From: Thomasclavelia ramosa DSM 1402
GTDB taxonomy: Bacteria; Bacillota_I; Bacilli_A; Erysipelotrichales; Coprobacillaceae
DNA length: 64,000 nucleotides
Assembly (NCBI RefSeq): GCF_014131695.1
Contig: NZ_CP036346.1
Location: 2,046,001-2,110,000, forward strand
Direction: 5' to 3'
The position numbers and the translations under genes are program-made. The notes under the pieces are model-generated. The model was not told the DNA's origin and did not search any database. It saw only the letters and a list, made by a program, of their open reading frames with translations. Shown one piece after another: positions 1 through 9,004 of this stretch. How positions within the stretch are numbered: the stretch's first letter is position 1; each line of letters starts with the position of its first letter.

Positions 1-575
1 CCAAACAAAGCTAAGATCGCAGTCATTCCAAATTGTAGTGTGGTTAATTTAATAGGATGCATCTCTTGTGAATACTTTTTTATCGCCAAGATATGTAAGG
101 CATAAAAAAATCCTCCACAAATAGTTAAAAGATCACCAGTATTCATTGTCAAATCACCATCTAAAGAAACTAAAGCAACTCCTGATACACAGAGTAAAGC
201 TGCAACAAAGTTATAATTATCAGGTCGTTTATGATAGAATAACCAAACTAAAAAAGGTACAATTGCACAATAAATAGCAGTTAAAAATGCATTTTTCCCT
301 GGGGTTGTCATTGTCAGACCTAATGTCTGTATCAAATAAGCCAAAAATAAACAGGTTCCTGTAATCGCACCCCCTTTTAAATCACGAATACAAGTATCTT
401 TAATATATTTATAAAACATTATGATCATTACTAATGTTGCCAATGTAAACCGAACAAATAACAGGACATTAGGAGTTAAGAAATCCACTGCACTTTTCAT
501 AACAATAAATGAACTCCCCCAAATCAAGGCTGCTAATAACAACAAAAATGACCCTTTAAATTTATCACTTTTCAT
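1..575 (-). CDS. EamA/DMT-family transporter, 3' end beyond window
   Basis: Open frame read on the minus strand from an ATG at 573-575 and running off the left edge, about 191 codons visible. The translation begins MKSDKFKGSFLLLLAALIWG and continues with repeated hydrophobic helices, the layout of the drug/metabolite transporter (EamA) superfamily, whose members have ten helices in two repeats. The early sequence IWGSSFIVMK is typical of the first EamA repeat. A GGAGGG ribosome site lies five bases before the start. The substrate cannot be told. It lies downstream of ileS, separated from it by a strong hairpin with a T-run, so it probably has its own promoter. Confidence 0.8.
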   Translation of the reverse strand, partial: MKSDKFKGSFLLLLAALIWGSSFIVMKSAVDFLTPNVLLFVRFTLATLVMIIMFYKYIKDTCIRDLKGGAITGTCLFLAYLIQTLGLTMTTPGKNAFLTAIYCAIVPFLVWLFYHKRPDNYNFVAALLCVSGVALVSLDGDLTMNTGDLLTICGGFFYALHILAIKKYSQEMHPIKLTTLQFGMTAILALF

Positions 576-692
576 TTGAACCCTCCATACATACTTGTTT
601 ATTTTAACACTTTCGACCTATTTCAACAATATTTATTTAATAAAACCCCATTAAACAGCTACTTTTTCTATTTTAGTAATAACTATTGCAAT

Positions 693-771
693 AAAAAAAG
701 TAATCTAAATCGAACAGTCATCCTTGGCTATCCAAGATCAGAGATGCAGTCCAATTTATATGATTACTTTT
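693..771 (-). terminator. Long imperfect hairpin with T7 tail after ileS
   Basis: On the minus strand an outer arm AAAAGTAATC (771-762) pairs with GATTACTTTT (705-696). Inside it TAAATTGGAC pairs with GTTCGATTTA, then CATC with GATG, then CTTGG with CCAAG around a four-base loop. Seven T residues follow. It lies 32 bases after the ileS stop, so it fits a rho-independent terminator, although it is much longer than needed. Confidence 0.7.
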
Positions 772-802
772 AGCTATACTTATTTAAACTTAGAGATTTT
801 AT

Positions 803-3532
803 CTATCCATTGATTACAGCATGACAACGAGGGCACAATTCGCCTTCCATTTCATCTTCATCAAAATAGTTCCAACATCGTGGACATTGATGACCTTCGA
901 ACTTTTCAACTTTGATATAAGCGCTATCAAATTCTTCTAACGAAGAATCTTTCACTAACTCAACTTTAGCAACAATAAATAATTGTTTTAAGTCAGCAAG
1001 CATTGAAGCCATTTCCTTAAATTCATCTTTTAATGAAATCGTCACTTTTGCTTCCATATTTGATTTTATAATTTTTTCATTTCTCAATCCTTCTAAAGCT
1101 TTCATGACATCTTTACGAAGCTCTAGGAAACGATCAAAATGAGCTTTTAATTGATCACTGTTAGGCATATTGATCATTTCAACATTAGGTTCTAAGAAAA
1201 TTGAATCAGCCTTATTATCATCACAATGGAAATGATCATGTAATTCTTCAGCAGTAAATACTAGAACTGGTGAAATCAATTTCATCATTGCTTTAGCATG
1301 ATAATATAAAACTGTTTGGACTTGTCTTCTACGAAGACTATCGGCTTTTTCAATATAAAGAATATCTTTAGTAAAGTCCATATAGAATGAGCTTAATAAA
1401 TTAGTAAAATAATTTAAAATTAATTGATTTGCTTCAGCAAAATCATAATTATCATAAGCTTTATGATATCCTTTAATCAAGTCATTTAATTGAGCTAGCA
1501 TATATTTATCAACATCAGCCAAAGCTTCAACTGCAACTAGATCAGCTTGTTTAAAATCATTTAAGTTTCCTAATACGAAACGCATTGTATTTCTAATTTT
1601 ACGATAATTTTCAGAAATTTGTTTCATAATATCATTACTGATTCTTACATCTTGCTGGTAAGCTACTGAAGTTGCCCATAATCTTACAATATCAGCTCCA
1701 TATTGGTTAACTAATTTAATTGGATCAACAGTATTACCTAATGATTTAGACATTTTATTGCCTTTGCCATCTAAAACAAATCCATGTGATAAAACTGTTT
1801 TGTATGGTGCACAACCATGAGCTGCTGTTCCAACAATCAGTGAAGAGTTAAACCAGCCACGGTATTGATCACTACCTTCAAAATATAAATCAACTGGATA
1901 ACGATATCCCCGTTCAATCATACATCCAGTATGGCTGGAACCTGAGTCAAACCATACATCCATAATATCTTTTTCTTTTTTAAAGATACCATTTGGTGAA
2001 TGTTCATTTATATATCCTTCTGGTAATAAATCTTTTTCATCACGTTCAAACCAAACATTTGAACCATATTTTCTAAATAAATTAGAAATATGTTTAAAAA
2101 CTTCTTCTTCCATAATCGGTGTTCCATCTTCACAATAAATGATTGGAATCGGTACTCCCCAAGATCTTTGACGAGAAATACACCAGTCACCACGATCTTT
2201 AATCATATTATAAATACGAATATGTCCCCACTCATTTAACCAGTTAACTTTATCAATCTCACTTAATAATTTCTCTCTGATTTTATCAACTGAACAGAAC
2301 CATTGATCAGTCGCTCTAAAAATAATTGGTTTTTTAGTACGCCAATCATGTGGATAACTATGTGTAATAAATTCAAGCTTTAATAAAACTCCTAATTCAT
2401 CTAGTTTCATTGTAACTGTTTTATTTGCATCATCTACATATTGACCTTCTAGCCATTCACCACAGTCTTTCATCATACATCCATGTTCATCAACGTTACA
2501 ATATGCTGGTAAACCATATTTTTGTCCGACGAAAAAGTCATCTGCTCCGAATCCTGGTGCTGTATGAACGCAACCAGTCCCCGCCTCAGCAGTAACATGA
2601 TCACCTAAGATCACTAATGATTCACGATCATATAAAGGATGTTGACAAGTGATTAATTCTAACTCACTACCTTTAAAGTTTTTGATTACTTTATACTCAG
2701 TAATTTCAAATTTTTCCATTAATGAATCAACTAATTCATTTAGAACGATTAATTTTCCTTTAGTTGTTTCAATCAGTGCATAATCGTAACGCTCATTTAA
2801 ACAAATTGCCAGGTTTGCAGGAATAGTCCAAGGTGTAGTTGTCCAAATAACAAAGCTAGTATCAGTATCTAAGATTCCTTTACCGTCTTTAACAGCAAAT
2901 TTAACAAAAATAGTCGGACTCTTAATATCATGATATTCAATCTCAGCCTCTGCTAAAGCTGATTCACTTGATGGTGACCAATAGACAGGTTTTAACCCTT
3001 TAAAAATTAATCCATCCATTGCCATTTTTGCAAATACATCAATTTGATTAGCTTCAAACTCGGGCATTAAAGTCAAATATGGATGTTTATAATCAGCAAA
3101 TGTCCCCATTCTGATTAATTGTTCCATTTGTTTATTTACTTGCTCATGAGCATATTCATCACATTTTTCTCTAAAAGCCGCTGTAGACATTTCTTTACGA
3201 TTTACCCCTAATTTTTGAATCGCATTTTCAATTGGTAATCCATGCGTATCCCAACCAGGAATATATGGCGTATAGCGTCCCTCCATATTATTGTAACGAC
3301 AGATAACATCTTTGATTACCTTATTTAACATATGTCCCATATGCATATTACCATTGGCATATGGTGGACCATCATGAAAAACAAAATCTTCTTTCCCTTT
3401 GTTTTGCTCAATTACTCTTTCGTACATGTTCTCTTTTTGCCAGCGTTCAACATACTTAGGTTCTTTTTTAGGAAGATTCCCACGCATTTCGAACTCAGTT
3501 TTTGGCATTAATAGTGTGTCCTTATAGTTCAT
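803..3532 (-). CDS. ileS: Isoleucyl-tRNA synthetase
   Basis: Charges tRNA-Ile with isoleucine in the cytoplasm. The protein has 909 residues, normal for the bacterial enzyme with a C-terminal zinc finger. The class I signatures are visible: HMGH at residues 64-67 in the Rossmann fold and KMSKS near residue 592. The CP1 editing domain lies between them (a WTTTPWT motif and the HTAPGFGADD stretch). The C-terminus carries CPRCWNYF and CPRCH, a four-cysteine zinc site at about residues 880-905. A GGAGG ribosome site precedes the ATG. The gene is preceded by a T-box leader with an Ile specifier, so its expression should rise when tRNA-Ile is uncharged. It sits directly after divIVA, the usual Firmicutes order. 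Confidence 0.98.
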   Translation of the reverse strand: MNYKDTLLMPKTEFEMRGNLPKKEPKYVERWQKENMYERVIEQNKGKEDFVFHDGPPYANGNMHMGHMLNKVIKDVICRYNNMEGRYTPYIPGWDTHGLPIENAIQKLGVNRKEMSTAAFREKCDEYAHEQVNKQMEQLIRMGTFADYKHPYLTLMPEFEANQIDVFAKMAMDGLIFKGLKPVYWSPSSESALAEAEIEYHDIKSPTIFVKFAVKDGKGILDTDTSFVIWTTTPWTIPANLAICLNERYDYALIETTKGKLIVLNELVDSLMEKFEITEYKVIKNFKGSELELITCQHPLYDRESLVILGDHVTAEAGTGCVHTAPGFGADDFFVGQKYGLPAYCNVDEHGCMMKDCGEWLEGQYVDDANKTVTMKLDELGVLLKLEFITHSYPHDWRTKKPIIFRATDQWFCSVDKIREKLLSEIDKVNWLNEWGHIRIYNMIKDRGDWCISRQRSWGVPIPIIYCEDGTPIMEEEVFKHISNLFRKYGSNVWFERDEKDLLPEGYINEHSPNGIFKKEKDIMDVWFDSGSSHTGCMIERGYRYPVDLYFEGSDQYRGWFNSSLIVGTAAHGCAPYKTVLSHGFVLDGKGNKMSKSLGNTVDPIKLVNQYGADIVRLWATSVAYQQDVRISNDIMKQISENYRKIRNTMRFVLGNLNDFKQADLVAVEALADVDKYMLAQLNDLIKGYHKAYDNYDFAEANQLILNYFTNLLSSFYMDFTKDILYIEKADSLRRRQVQTVLYYHAKAMMKLISPVLVFTAEELHDHFHCDDNKADSIFLEPNVEMINMPNSDQLKAHFDRFLELRKDVMKALEGLRNEKIIKSNMEAKVTISLKDEFKEMASMLADLKQLFIVAKVELVKDSSLEEFDSAYIKVEKFEGHQCPRCWNYFDEDEMEGELCPRCHAVING

Positions 3533-3553
3533 TTCTTTTCCTCCAAATAAATT

Positions 3554-3768
3554 AAAAAACGTCCTTTCAAAATAAAAGGACGAATAATTCGCGGTACCAC
3601 CTTAATTCGTATTTTCCAATACGCACTCAAACATCTTAACGCGATTAACGGCAACCCCTACTAATTTCAAGGTGCTACTCCAGAGTGATCCATTATAATA
3701 ATAGTTACTGATTTTCACCATCCATCAGCTCTCTACAAACATCTTACTATAAACTGTCTCTTTCATCG
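3554..3768 (-). promoter_or_regulatory. T-box leader, isoleucine specifier (ATC)
   Basis: The minus strand shows the hallmark AGGTGGTACCGCG antiterminator bulge (3590-3602). Downstream is a terminator helix CGTCCTTT/AAAGGACG (3560-3582) with a T6 tail. Stem I contains AGAGAG and GGATGGTGAAA motifs near 3720. The specifier is best read as ATC followed by A (3687-3689), immediately before the base of stem I; ATC is an isoleucine codon, matching ileS. Uncharged tRNA-Ile would stabilise the antiterminator. Confidence 0.93.
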
Positions 3769-3771
3769 TAT

Positions 3772-4203
3772 TTAGTTATCTTCATCTTCTTCGTTAATAA
3801 GATTAAAGACTTCCGAATTATCGATTGAATCCAAAATATCTTGGGACATTTTTTGAACCGATGAACGGAATTTAATTGCCTGATCTTTAAAATCATTCAT
3901 CTCACTAGATAAACTACGAACATAGTCCAATGATTCTTTTAAGATCATATTGGCATTGCGTTTAGCCTTATCAATCAATTCACTTGCTTCTTTTAAGGCT
4001 AGACGAGCAATTTCTTCATTAGTTTTTTCGGTAATATTGACACGATGCTGCAATAGCGAGTTTTGTTCTTTAACATGATCTAATTCATCTGTTAAACTAG
4101 CAACTTGCTGCTTTAGTGATGCTAACTCAGCTTGATAATCATCTATTTTACTATCAACTTGTTGAACACTATAGCCCCTAAATTGCTTTTTAAATTCACT
4201 CAT
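3772..4203 (-). CDS. divIVA: DivIVA-family cell-division/polarity protein
   Basis: Coiled-coil scaffold that binds curved membrane at septa and poles. The 143-residue protein has the DivIVA N-terminal membrane-binding pattern (FRGYSVQQVDSKIDDY, residues about 8-23). Long heptad stretches follow (about 25-75), then a second helical region and an acidic tail ending NEEDEDN. It is somewhat shorter than B. subtilis DivIVA (164 residues). The start has GGGGAG upstream. It lies between ylmH and ileS, the standard end of the Firmicutes division cluster. The stop codon lies at the beginning of the ileS leader. Confidence 0.93.
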   Translation of the reverse strand: MSEFKKQFRGYSVQQVDSKIDDYQAELASLKQQVASLTDELDHVKEQNSLLQHRVNITEKTNEEIARLALKEASELIDKAKRNANMILKESLDYVRSLSSEMNDFKDQAIKFRSSVQKMSQDILDSIDNSEVFNLINEEDEDN

Positions 4204-4215
4204 CGTCTCACTCCC

Positions 4216-4974
4216 CTACTTATAAAAATACCCTTCAACGACATAATTATCCTGTTTAGTTCGTCGTTTAGTATCGACAAATTTAACTCTTCCATGACGT
4301 CTTAACGATATTATATCACTATTATTACACAAATAATTTATTTCTTCAACTTCTTTATGATTAACTTTTACAAAACCTGATTGAATATAACTGACAGCCT
4401 TGCTTCGAGGCACTCCATATAAAGTTGAAACAACTTTATCTAAACGAAATGAGGAGACAATAAAAGTTTTACTTATATATTGATGTTTAATTGTAATAAT
4501 CTCTTCACTCTCTAAAATTTTAACTTTACTACGTTTAATTTTAATTAAGTTATTTTTTACATACTCATAGATTTTTGCATCCATGGCAACATAAAAATTA
4601 TCCTCATACTCATAAATATCCCCAAATAATTCGCGTTTAACCCCTAAAGACATTAATGCTCCTAAAATATCTCGATGATTCAATGTACCAAATGGTTTTG
4701 CATAACTTATTTTAGCTAAAACTATTTCAAAATCTTCTTTTTCAATTTGATAAAATGATGGTGCAATAATCAAACGTTTCATTTCACTATCAACCATTCC
4801 ACCATCTTCAATAACAATCAAATCATTTTGATTCCCTACAATGCTATAAACAATTGATTGATGATATGGATTTAAAAATTTAGTTAAAACAAGTCTTTGT
4901 TTATATAGAGCTTGATCTTTAAACTCTAATACCTTTTTAACAAAAACTTCTTCACCTTTAAAATGCTCTATCAT
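4216..4974 (-). CDS. ylmH: YlmH-family S4-domain RNA-binding protein
   Basis: The 252-residue protein has an S4 RNA-binding domain at the C-terminal end (about residues 180-225: SKAVSYIQSGFVKVNHKEV). Its N-terminal part matches the YlmH layout (IEHFKGEEVFVKKVLEFKDQ). Family members bind ribosome/tRNA complexes; B. subtilis YlmH is reported to act in ribosome-associated quality control like its paralogue RqcP, and the gene is classically linked to division. It lies between sepF and divIVA. The ATG has no visible Shine-Dalgarno sequence and comes two bases after the T-run of an upstream hairpin, which is odd; no better start is visible. Confidence 0.9.
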   Translation of the reverse strand: MIEHFKGEEVFVKKVLEFKDQALYKQRLVLTKFLNPYHQSIVYSIVGNQNDLIVIEDGGMVDSEMKRLIIAPSFYQIEKEDFEIVLAKISYAKPFGTLNHRDILGALMSLGVKRELFGDIYEYEDNFYVAMDAKIYEYVKNNLIKIKRSKVKILESEEIITIKHQYISKTFIVSSFRLDKVVSTLYGVPRSKAVSYIQSGFVKVNHKEVEEINYLCNNSDIISLRRHGRVKFVDTKRRTKQDNYVVEGYFYK

Positions 4975-4975
4975 A

Positions 4976-5004
4976 ATTAAAAAGTATTAGCTAAGCTAAT
5001 ACTT
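4976..5004 (-). terminator. Perfect palindrome with T-run between sepF and ylmH
   Basis: AAGTATTAGCT and AGCTAATACTT form an 11-bp perfect inverted repeat (4982-5004), followed on the minus strand by TTTTAATT. It resembles an intrinsic terminator or attenuator after sepF and leaves almost no leader before ylmH. Confidence 0.6.
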
Positions 5005-5009
5005 ATCTA

Positions 5010-5441
5010 TTATTCTTCAGATTCATCTTCATCTAAATCAATTGTCCCAGAAACACCAATGTTTTTAGGAGTACATAAGAATATTCTAGGTCCAATTCTT
5101 TGGATGTCTCCTTCAATTGCAAAGATAACTCCGCTTAAAAAATCTACAACTCGTTTAGATTGTTCTTTTTGTAAACGATGCAAGTTAACAACAGCAGCTT
5201 TCTTTTGCTTTAAATGATTTGCAATATCTTGAGTTTCTGCAAATGCCCGTGGTTCAAATAAAATTAATTGGCTATCTTTATTTGCATTTAAAGCTTTGAT
5301 TGCATCACTTGTTTTAGAAAACTTTGCTTGCTCAAATAAGCTTGTTTTAGGTTCTGTATCAATCTCTACATCTTCATATTCTTCAACTTCGTCACCGTCT
5401 TCGTCAAAAAACCATTTTTTTACTTTTTGTCCGTATCCCAT
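5010..5441 (-). CDS. sepF: SepF, FtsZ-associated septum protein
   Basis: SepF anchors FtsZ to the membrane and bundles it. The 143-residue protein has the N-terminal amphipathic start (MGYGQKVKKWFF), an acidic linker, and the C-terminal SepF domain (DUF552). Recognisable segments of that domain are QLILFEPRAF, an IANHLKQKKAAVVNLH core, and FLSGVIFAIEGDIQRIG, which is the FtsZ-binding and dimerising part. The length is normal. AAGGAGG lies nine bases before the ATG. The ylmG (YggT-family) gene often found next to sepF is absent here. Confidence 0.95.
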   Translation of the reverse strand: MGYGQKVKKWFFDEDGDEVEEYEDVEIDTEPKTSLFEQAKFSKTSDAIKALNANKDSQLILFEPRAFAETQDIANHLKQKKAAVVNLHRLQKEQSKRVVDFLSGVIFAIEGDIQRIGPRIFLCTPKNIGVSGTIDLDEDESEE

Positions 5442-5543
5442 GAAGTGGTCCTCCTTAATTTATTACTAGTATATTATAGCACAATAAATCCGTCCATAAA
5501 AGGATAATTACTCAACAAACTGCTGGTTATTTAAAAGATTTTA

Positions 5544-5574
5544 TTAAAATAGTCAAATGCTTAAACATTTGACT
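5544..5574 (-). terminator. Intrinsic terminator after ylmC
   Basis: AGTCAAATG (5551-5559) and CATTTGACT (5566-5574) form a 9-bp stem, followed on the minus strand by ATTTTAATAAAA. It begins immediately after the ylmC stop at 5576. Confidence 0.65.
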
Positions 5575-5575
5575 A

Positions 5576-5815
5576 TTATGGCTCAATCGATACAAGAATC
5601 ACATCGCCACCAATGCTCACTACACATTCAATTGGAATAACAATACATGGTGCTTCTTTAAAAAAACATAATAGTTTAAAAAAGCTATATTTCTCTACTA
5701 CAATTGCCTGTATACATTTACCGCACCAGTCAATTTCAATATCGCTGATAAAACCAATTTTGCAGCCATCAACGACATTGATCACGTCTTTAGACTGCAG
5801 TTTTACAAATCTCAT
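5576..5815 (-). CDS. ylmC: YlmC/YmxH-family PRC-barrel sporulation protein
   Basis: The small protein (79 residues) matches the YlmC/YmxH family: it opens MRFVKLQSKDVINVVDGCKIG and has the PRC-barrel pattern of alternating beta strands (GFISDIEIDW, IQAIVVEKYS, IVIPIECVVSIGGDVILV). The function is not established; family genes commonly follow sigG in endospore formers, as here (gap of 23 bases). A GGTGA sequence precedes the ATG. A frame on the opposite strand at 5613-5909 is a shadow. Confidence 0.85.
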   Translation of the reverse strand: MRFVKLQSKDVINVVDGCKIGFISDIEIDWCGKCIQAIVVEKYSFFKLLCFFKEAPCIVIPIECVVSIGGDVILVSIEP

Positions 5816-5838
5816 CGAATCACCATTAATATATATGC

Positions 5839-6615
5839 TTATTTTAGATAATTATGTAAATTATCTAAAGCTTTTCTTTCGATTCTTGACACTTGAGCTT
5901 GGGAAATAAATAATTCCTTTGCAATCTCACTTTGGGACAACCCCTCAAAATATCTTTGTTTAATCACACGATGCTCTTTTTGATTTAATGATTTTAAAGC
6001 ATCATATAAATCTATTGTTTCATTTGTTCTTGATACAACTGTTTTATCATCTGTAATCGAATCAATCATCTTTAAATTATTACCATCATCATTTTTAACT
6101 TCTTCTTGTAATGAAGAAACACTGTTTGTTGATAACAGCGCTTCAATAACAGCACTTGGCTCAACTTCCAGTTCATTAGCTAATTCATTTATCGTTGGTT
6201 CACGATTTAATTTTGTTATATAGCTATCTTTAACCTTTAAAACCTTATACGCTAAATCTCGAATTGAGCGAGAAATCTTGATTTGATGGTTATCACGAAG
6301 ATAACGTTTCATCTCACCAATTATTAGAGGAACTGCATATGTTGAAAATTTCAAACCAAAACTAGTGTTAAAATTTTCAATTGCTTTAATCAGCCCAATC
6401 ATTCCAACTTGAAATAAGTCATCCATGCTATCTTCACGACCATAAAAACGTCTTGCCATTGATAAAACTAACTTAGTATTATCGTTAACTAATCTGTCTT
6501 TTATCGCCTCGTTTTTAGTAGCTTGGTATTCGTCTATCAATTTATAAGTTTCATCGGTTGTAAGTCTTTTTTTCGGTTCTTGATAACCATTTATAATAAC
6601 TTGATAATTACTCAT
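5839..6615 (-). CDS. sigG: Forespore sigma factor SigG
   Basis: Late forespore RNA polymerase sigma factor. The 258-residue protein has sigma-70 region 2 (NTKLVLSMARRFYGREDSMDDLFQVGMIGLIKAIENF, about residues 45-80, including the core-binding DLFQVG motif). Region 3 follows, then region 4 with a helix-turn-helix (LSQSEIAKELFISQAQVSRIERKAL, about 228-252). The N-terminus MSNYQVIINGYQ resembles SigG proteins rather than SigF. It follows sigE, as in Bacillus and Clostridium. An AGAAGG ribosome site is present. It is strong evidence that the organism can make endospores. Confidence 0.95.
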   Translation of the reverse strand: MSNYQVIINGYQEPKKRLTTDETYKLIDEYQATKNEAIKDRLVNDNTKLVLSMARRFYGREDSMDDLFQVGMIGLIKAIENFNTSFGLKFSTYAVPLIIGEMKRYLRDNHQIKISRSIRDLAYKVLKVKDSYITKLNREPTINELANELEVEPSAVIEALLSTNSVSSLQEEVKNDDGNNLKMIDSITDDKTVVSRTNETIDLYDALKSLNQKEHRVIKQRYFEGLSQSEIAKELFISQAQVSRIERKALDNLHNYLK

Positions 6616-6663
6616 ATTTGCCTTCTTTCAACTCTATTTTTAGCAAATATGACAAATTTATAC

Positions 6664-7359
6664 TTATTTTATTTCATTATAATTTAATTTATTACGTAAT
6701 TTTTTGATTATTTTCTTTTCTAATCGTGAAATATATGACTGTGAAATTCCCATCATTTTAGCAACATCCTTTTGCGTCAACTCATCATAATTCATTAAAC
6801 CATAACGAAACATCAAAATTTCCTTTTCACGTTTGGATAAATCCTTAAAAGCCTCATAAAACATTGCTTTTTGATCACTTTGTTCCAATTCATTTTTAAC
6901 AATATCACTATCTGTTCCAATAATATCCGATAACAACAATTCATTTCCATCATAATCAATATTTAATGGTTCATCTAAAGATATCTCGTGACGCAATTTA
7001 TTATTTTTTCTTAGAAACATCAAAATTTCATTTTCTATACACCGTGATGCATAAGTAGCTAACTTAATATTTTTATCAGGTTTAAAAGTATTGATTGCTT
7101 TAACTAAACCAATCGTTCCGATACTAATCAAATCTTCTATTCCACCATTTTGCGTCGTATCATAGCGTTTTGCAACATATACAACTAGCCTTAAATTATG
7201 CTCAATCAACAAATCTCGAGCATCATTATCACCAGCTCCCAACTTTTCTAAAGCTTCCTTTTCTTCAATACCTTTTAATGGTGGTGGTAAGATATCATGC
7301 CGTCCAATATAATAAAGATATTTAGTTTTATTTAATATTTTTAAAATAAATTTTATCAT
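6664..7359 (-). CDS. sigE: Mother-cell sigma factor SigE (pro-form)
   Basis: Early mother-cell sigma factor, made inactive and activated by SpoIIGA cleavage. The 231-residue protein has region 2 ([38 protein letters not shown]) and region 4 helix-turn-helix ([21 protein letters not shown]). The conserved cleavage-region motif YYIG followed by LPPPL is present at residues 16-26. The segment before YYIG is only about 15 residues, against roughly 26 in B. subtilis, so the pro-sequence is short. The ATG overlaps the spoIIGA stop (TAATG), so translation is probably coupled to its protease. Confidence 0.95.
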   Translation of the reverse strand: MIKFILKILNKTKYLYYIGRHDILPPPLKGIEEKEALEKLGAGDNDARDLLIEHNLRLVVYVAKRYDTTQNGGIEDLISIGTIGLVKAINTFKPDKNIKLATYASRCIENEILMFLRKNNKLRHEISLDEPLNIDYDGNELLLSDIIGTDSDIVKNELEQSDQKAMFYEAFKDLSKREKEILMFRYGLMNYDELTQKDVAKMMGISQSYISRLEKKIIKKLRNKLNYNEIK

Positions 7360-8096
7360 TATAAAATTCCTCCCATAAGTGATTTATTTAATAAACAATC
7401 ATATTGTATCCCGGCAATCACCCCGACATAGATATCTTGTAATCTCTGATTATTAATTATAACCTGATCAACTTTGATTATTTCAATAATATCTTCACGT
7501 AAATCATTTAATTCTAAAACATCGATTACTTCATACTCATCAATAATTTTTTGATTAATTATGATTAAAGGAAAACCCTCATAGTAAACTTCATTACCAC
7601 TATCAAGAAATCCTTTAATTGTATAACTATGTTGCTGGTAATCCAATTTCATTACATATAAATAGTCATCAATTCTTATTTTTCTTTTTAAATAAACAAT
7701 AAACATAATCTGCATCAATACAACGAGCAAGCTAACAATAAATAAACCAATGCTACTAACATTTACTGGTGAAATTAAGATTCCATTATAAATAAATGCT
7801 TCTGGAATTATTGAACTAGCGAATAATAATAATGAAAAATAAACAAAAATAAAAATTGGATAATACAGAAATATTTGGCGTTGATATAGACATAAAAAAA
7901 CAACTGCCCAGATCAATATAATTAACCAACTATAACTATCTAAGTATAATAGTAAAATTACTCCACTTAAGTAAAAGCTATGTTTAATAACCATTAGATA
8001 CGACATTTCCTTACTAATTAAAATCGCCATCATTTCCAAAGCAACCAAAATAATTAAATAGTTTGTTAGATACGTCAGTTCAATATATACCTCCAT
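7359..8096 (-). CDS. spoIIGA: SpoIIGA, sporulation sigma-E processing protease
   Basis: Membrane aspartic protease that cleaves pro-SigE. The N-terminal half has about five membrane helices. The C-terminal half has the aspartyl protease motif GFLDSGN, with the catalytic Asp at about residue 165, and the second strand FPLIIINQ. I chose the ATG at 8094-8096 ([10 protein letters not shown]) because GGGGTGAAAAG lies directly before it; the open frame extends seven codons further up through that ribosome site. It is directly followed by sigE with a TAATG overlap. At 245 residues it is slightly shorter than the B. subtilis protein. Confidence 0.93.
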   Translation of the reverse strand: MEVYIELTYLTNYLIILVALEMMAILISKEMSYLMVIKHSFYLSGVILLLYLDSYSWLIILIWAVVFLCLYQRQIFLYYPIFIFVYFSLLLFASSIIPEAFIYNGILISPVNVSSIGLFIVSLLVVLMQIMFIVYLKRKIRIDDYLYVMKLDYQQHSYTIKGFLDSGNEVYYEGFPLIIINQKIIDEYEVIDVLELNDLREDIIEIIKVDQVIINNQRLQDIYVGVIAGIQYDCLLNKSLMGGIL

Positions 8097-8151
8097 CTTT
8101 TCACCCCTAACTATCATAGCGCTTATCTAAGCAAAAAAATGTCAAGAAAAG

Positions 8152-8172
8152 AAAAAAGGATCTTGCGATCCT
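8152..8172 (-). terminator. Intrinsic terminator after proC
   Basis: AGGATC (8157-8162) and GATCCT (8167-8172) with a four-base loop, then TTTTTT on the minus strand, just after the proC stop. Confidence 0.8.
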
Positions 8173-8178
8173 AATATT

Positions 8179-8955
8179 TTAATTTGATTCTTTAATTGCT
8201 TTTAAAACAGCATTTCTAAAGCCATTTTCTTCTAAAGTTTCGACCCCTTTGATAGTGATCCCCCCAGGCGAACAAACTTGATCTTTTAAAATACCTGGAT
8301 GTAACTGTGTTTCTTTTTGCATCATTCCAGCACCGATTAAAGTCTGACTAGCTAGTCTATAAGCAACATCTCTTGGTAAGCCTAAGCGTACCCCACCATC
8401 TGCCATTGCTTCAATAAACATATAAACAAACGCTGGTCCACAACCACTAATACTTCCTCCGGCTTTCATTTGATAACTTGGTAAAATTACTACTTCTCCA
8501 ATGCTTGAAAACATCTCAACAGCATAATTTAGTTCATCTGCAGTTAGCGTATTTTCTTGTTCAAATAAAGTCATTCCATTCATTACCAAAGCTGGTGTAT
8601 TGGGCATGATCGTCAAATGTCGTGTTGAATCCAATAACAATTCATTATACATTTCATTATCGTAACCAGCAACAATTGAAATAATTGCCTTATTATCTAA
8701 TTCGTCTGTAATTTTAGCGACTACATCTTCAACAACATTTGGTTTAACTGCAATTATCACTATGTCAGCCATAGCAACTAATTCTTTTTCACTAGTACAA
8801 ACATTTATTGAAAAATCAGTATGCATCTTTGTTAGTTTATCATTATCTATATCGAATGCATAAACATTTTCACCTTCAACAAAACCACTTTTAATAATCC
8901 CGCCAGCAATAGCACCGGCCATGTTTCCCATACCAATAAATCCTATTTTTTTCAT
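8179..8955 (-). CDS. proC: Pyrroline-5-carboxylate reductase
   Basis: Last step of proline synthesis: NAD(P)H reduction of pyrroline-5-carboxylate. The 258-residue protein starts with the dinucleotide-binding GFIGMGNMAGAIAGG (residues 5-19). It has the family motifs MPNTPALV (about 137-144) and the C-terminal GPAFVYMFIEAMADGGVRLGL and VCSPGGITIKG signatures. The length is normal. It is placed between ftsZ and spoIIGA but flanked by terminators on both sides, so it is probably its own transcript. RBS AAAGGGGG upstream. Confidence 0.97.
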   Translation of the reverse strand: MKKIGFIGMGNMAGAIAGGIIKSGFVEGENVYAFDIDNDKLTKMHTDFSINVCTSEKELVAMADIVIIAVKPNVVEDVVAKITDELDNKAIISIVAGYDNEMYNELLLDSTRHLTIMPNTPALVMNGMTLFEQENTLTADELNYAVEMFSSIGEVVILPSYQMKAGGSISGCGPAFVYMFIEAMADGGVRLGLPRDVAYRLASQTLIGAGMMQKETQLHPGILKDQVCSPGGITIKGVETLEENGFRNAVLKAIKESN

Positions 8956-8974
8956 CTAAATTATCCCCCTTTGC

Positions 8975-9002
8975 AAAATAAGCTAACCTTAGTTAGCTTA
9001 TT
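8975..9002 (-). terminator. Intrinsic terminator after ftsZ
   Basis: A perfect 11-bp stem, AATAAGCTAAC (8977-8987) with GTTAGCTTATT (8992-9002), and a four-base loop. TTTT follows on the minus strand. It starts two bases after the ftsZ stop. Confidence 0.75.
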
Positions 9003-9004
9003 AA

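Noticed and set aside
693-771. Known riboswitch (purine, fluoride or guanidine class) in the ileS/DMT interval
   Set aside because: None of the conserved core sequences is present; a nested hairpin and T-run explain it as a terminator.
576-773. 65-codon plus-strand open frame next to the DMT gene
   Set aside because: It lies over the long terminator hairpin, has no good ribosome site and no family-like sequence.
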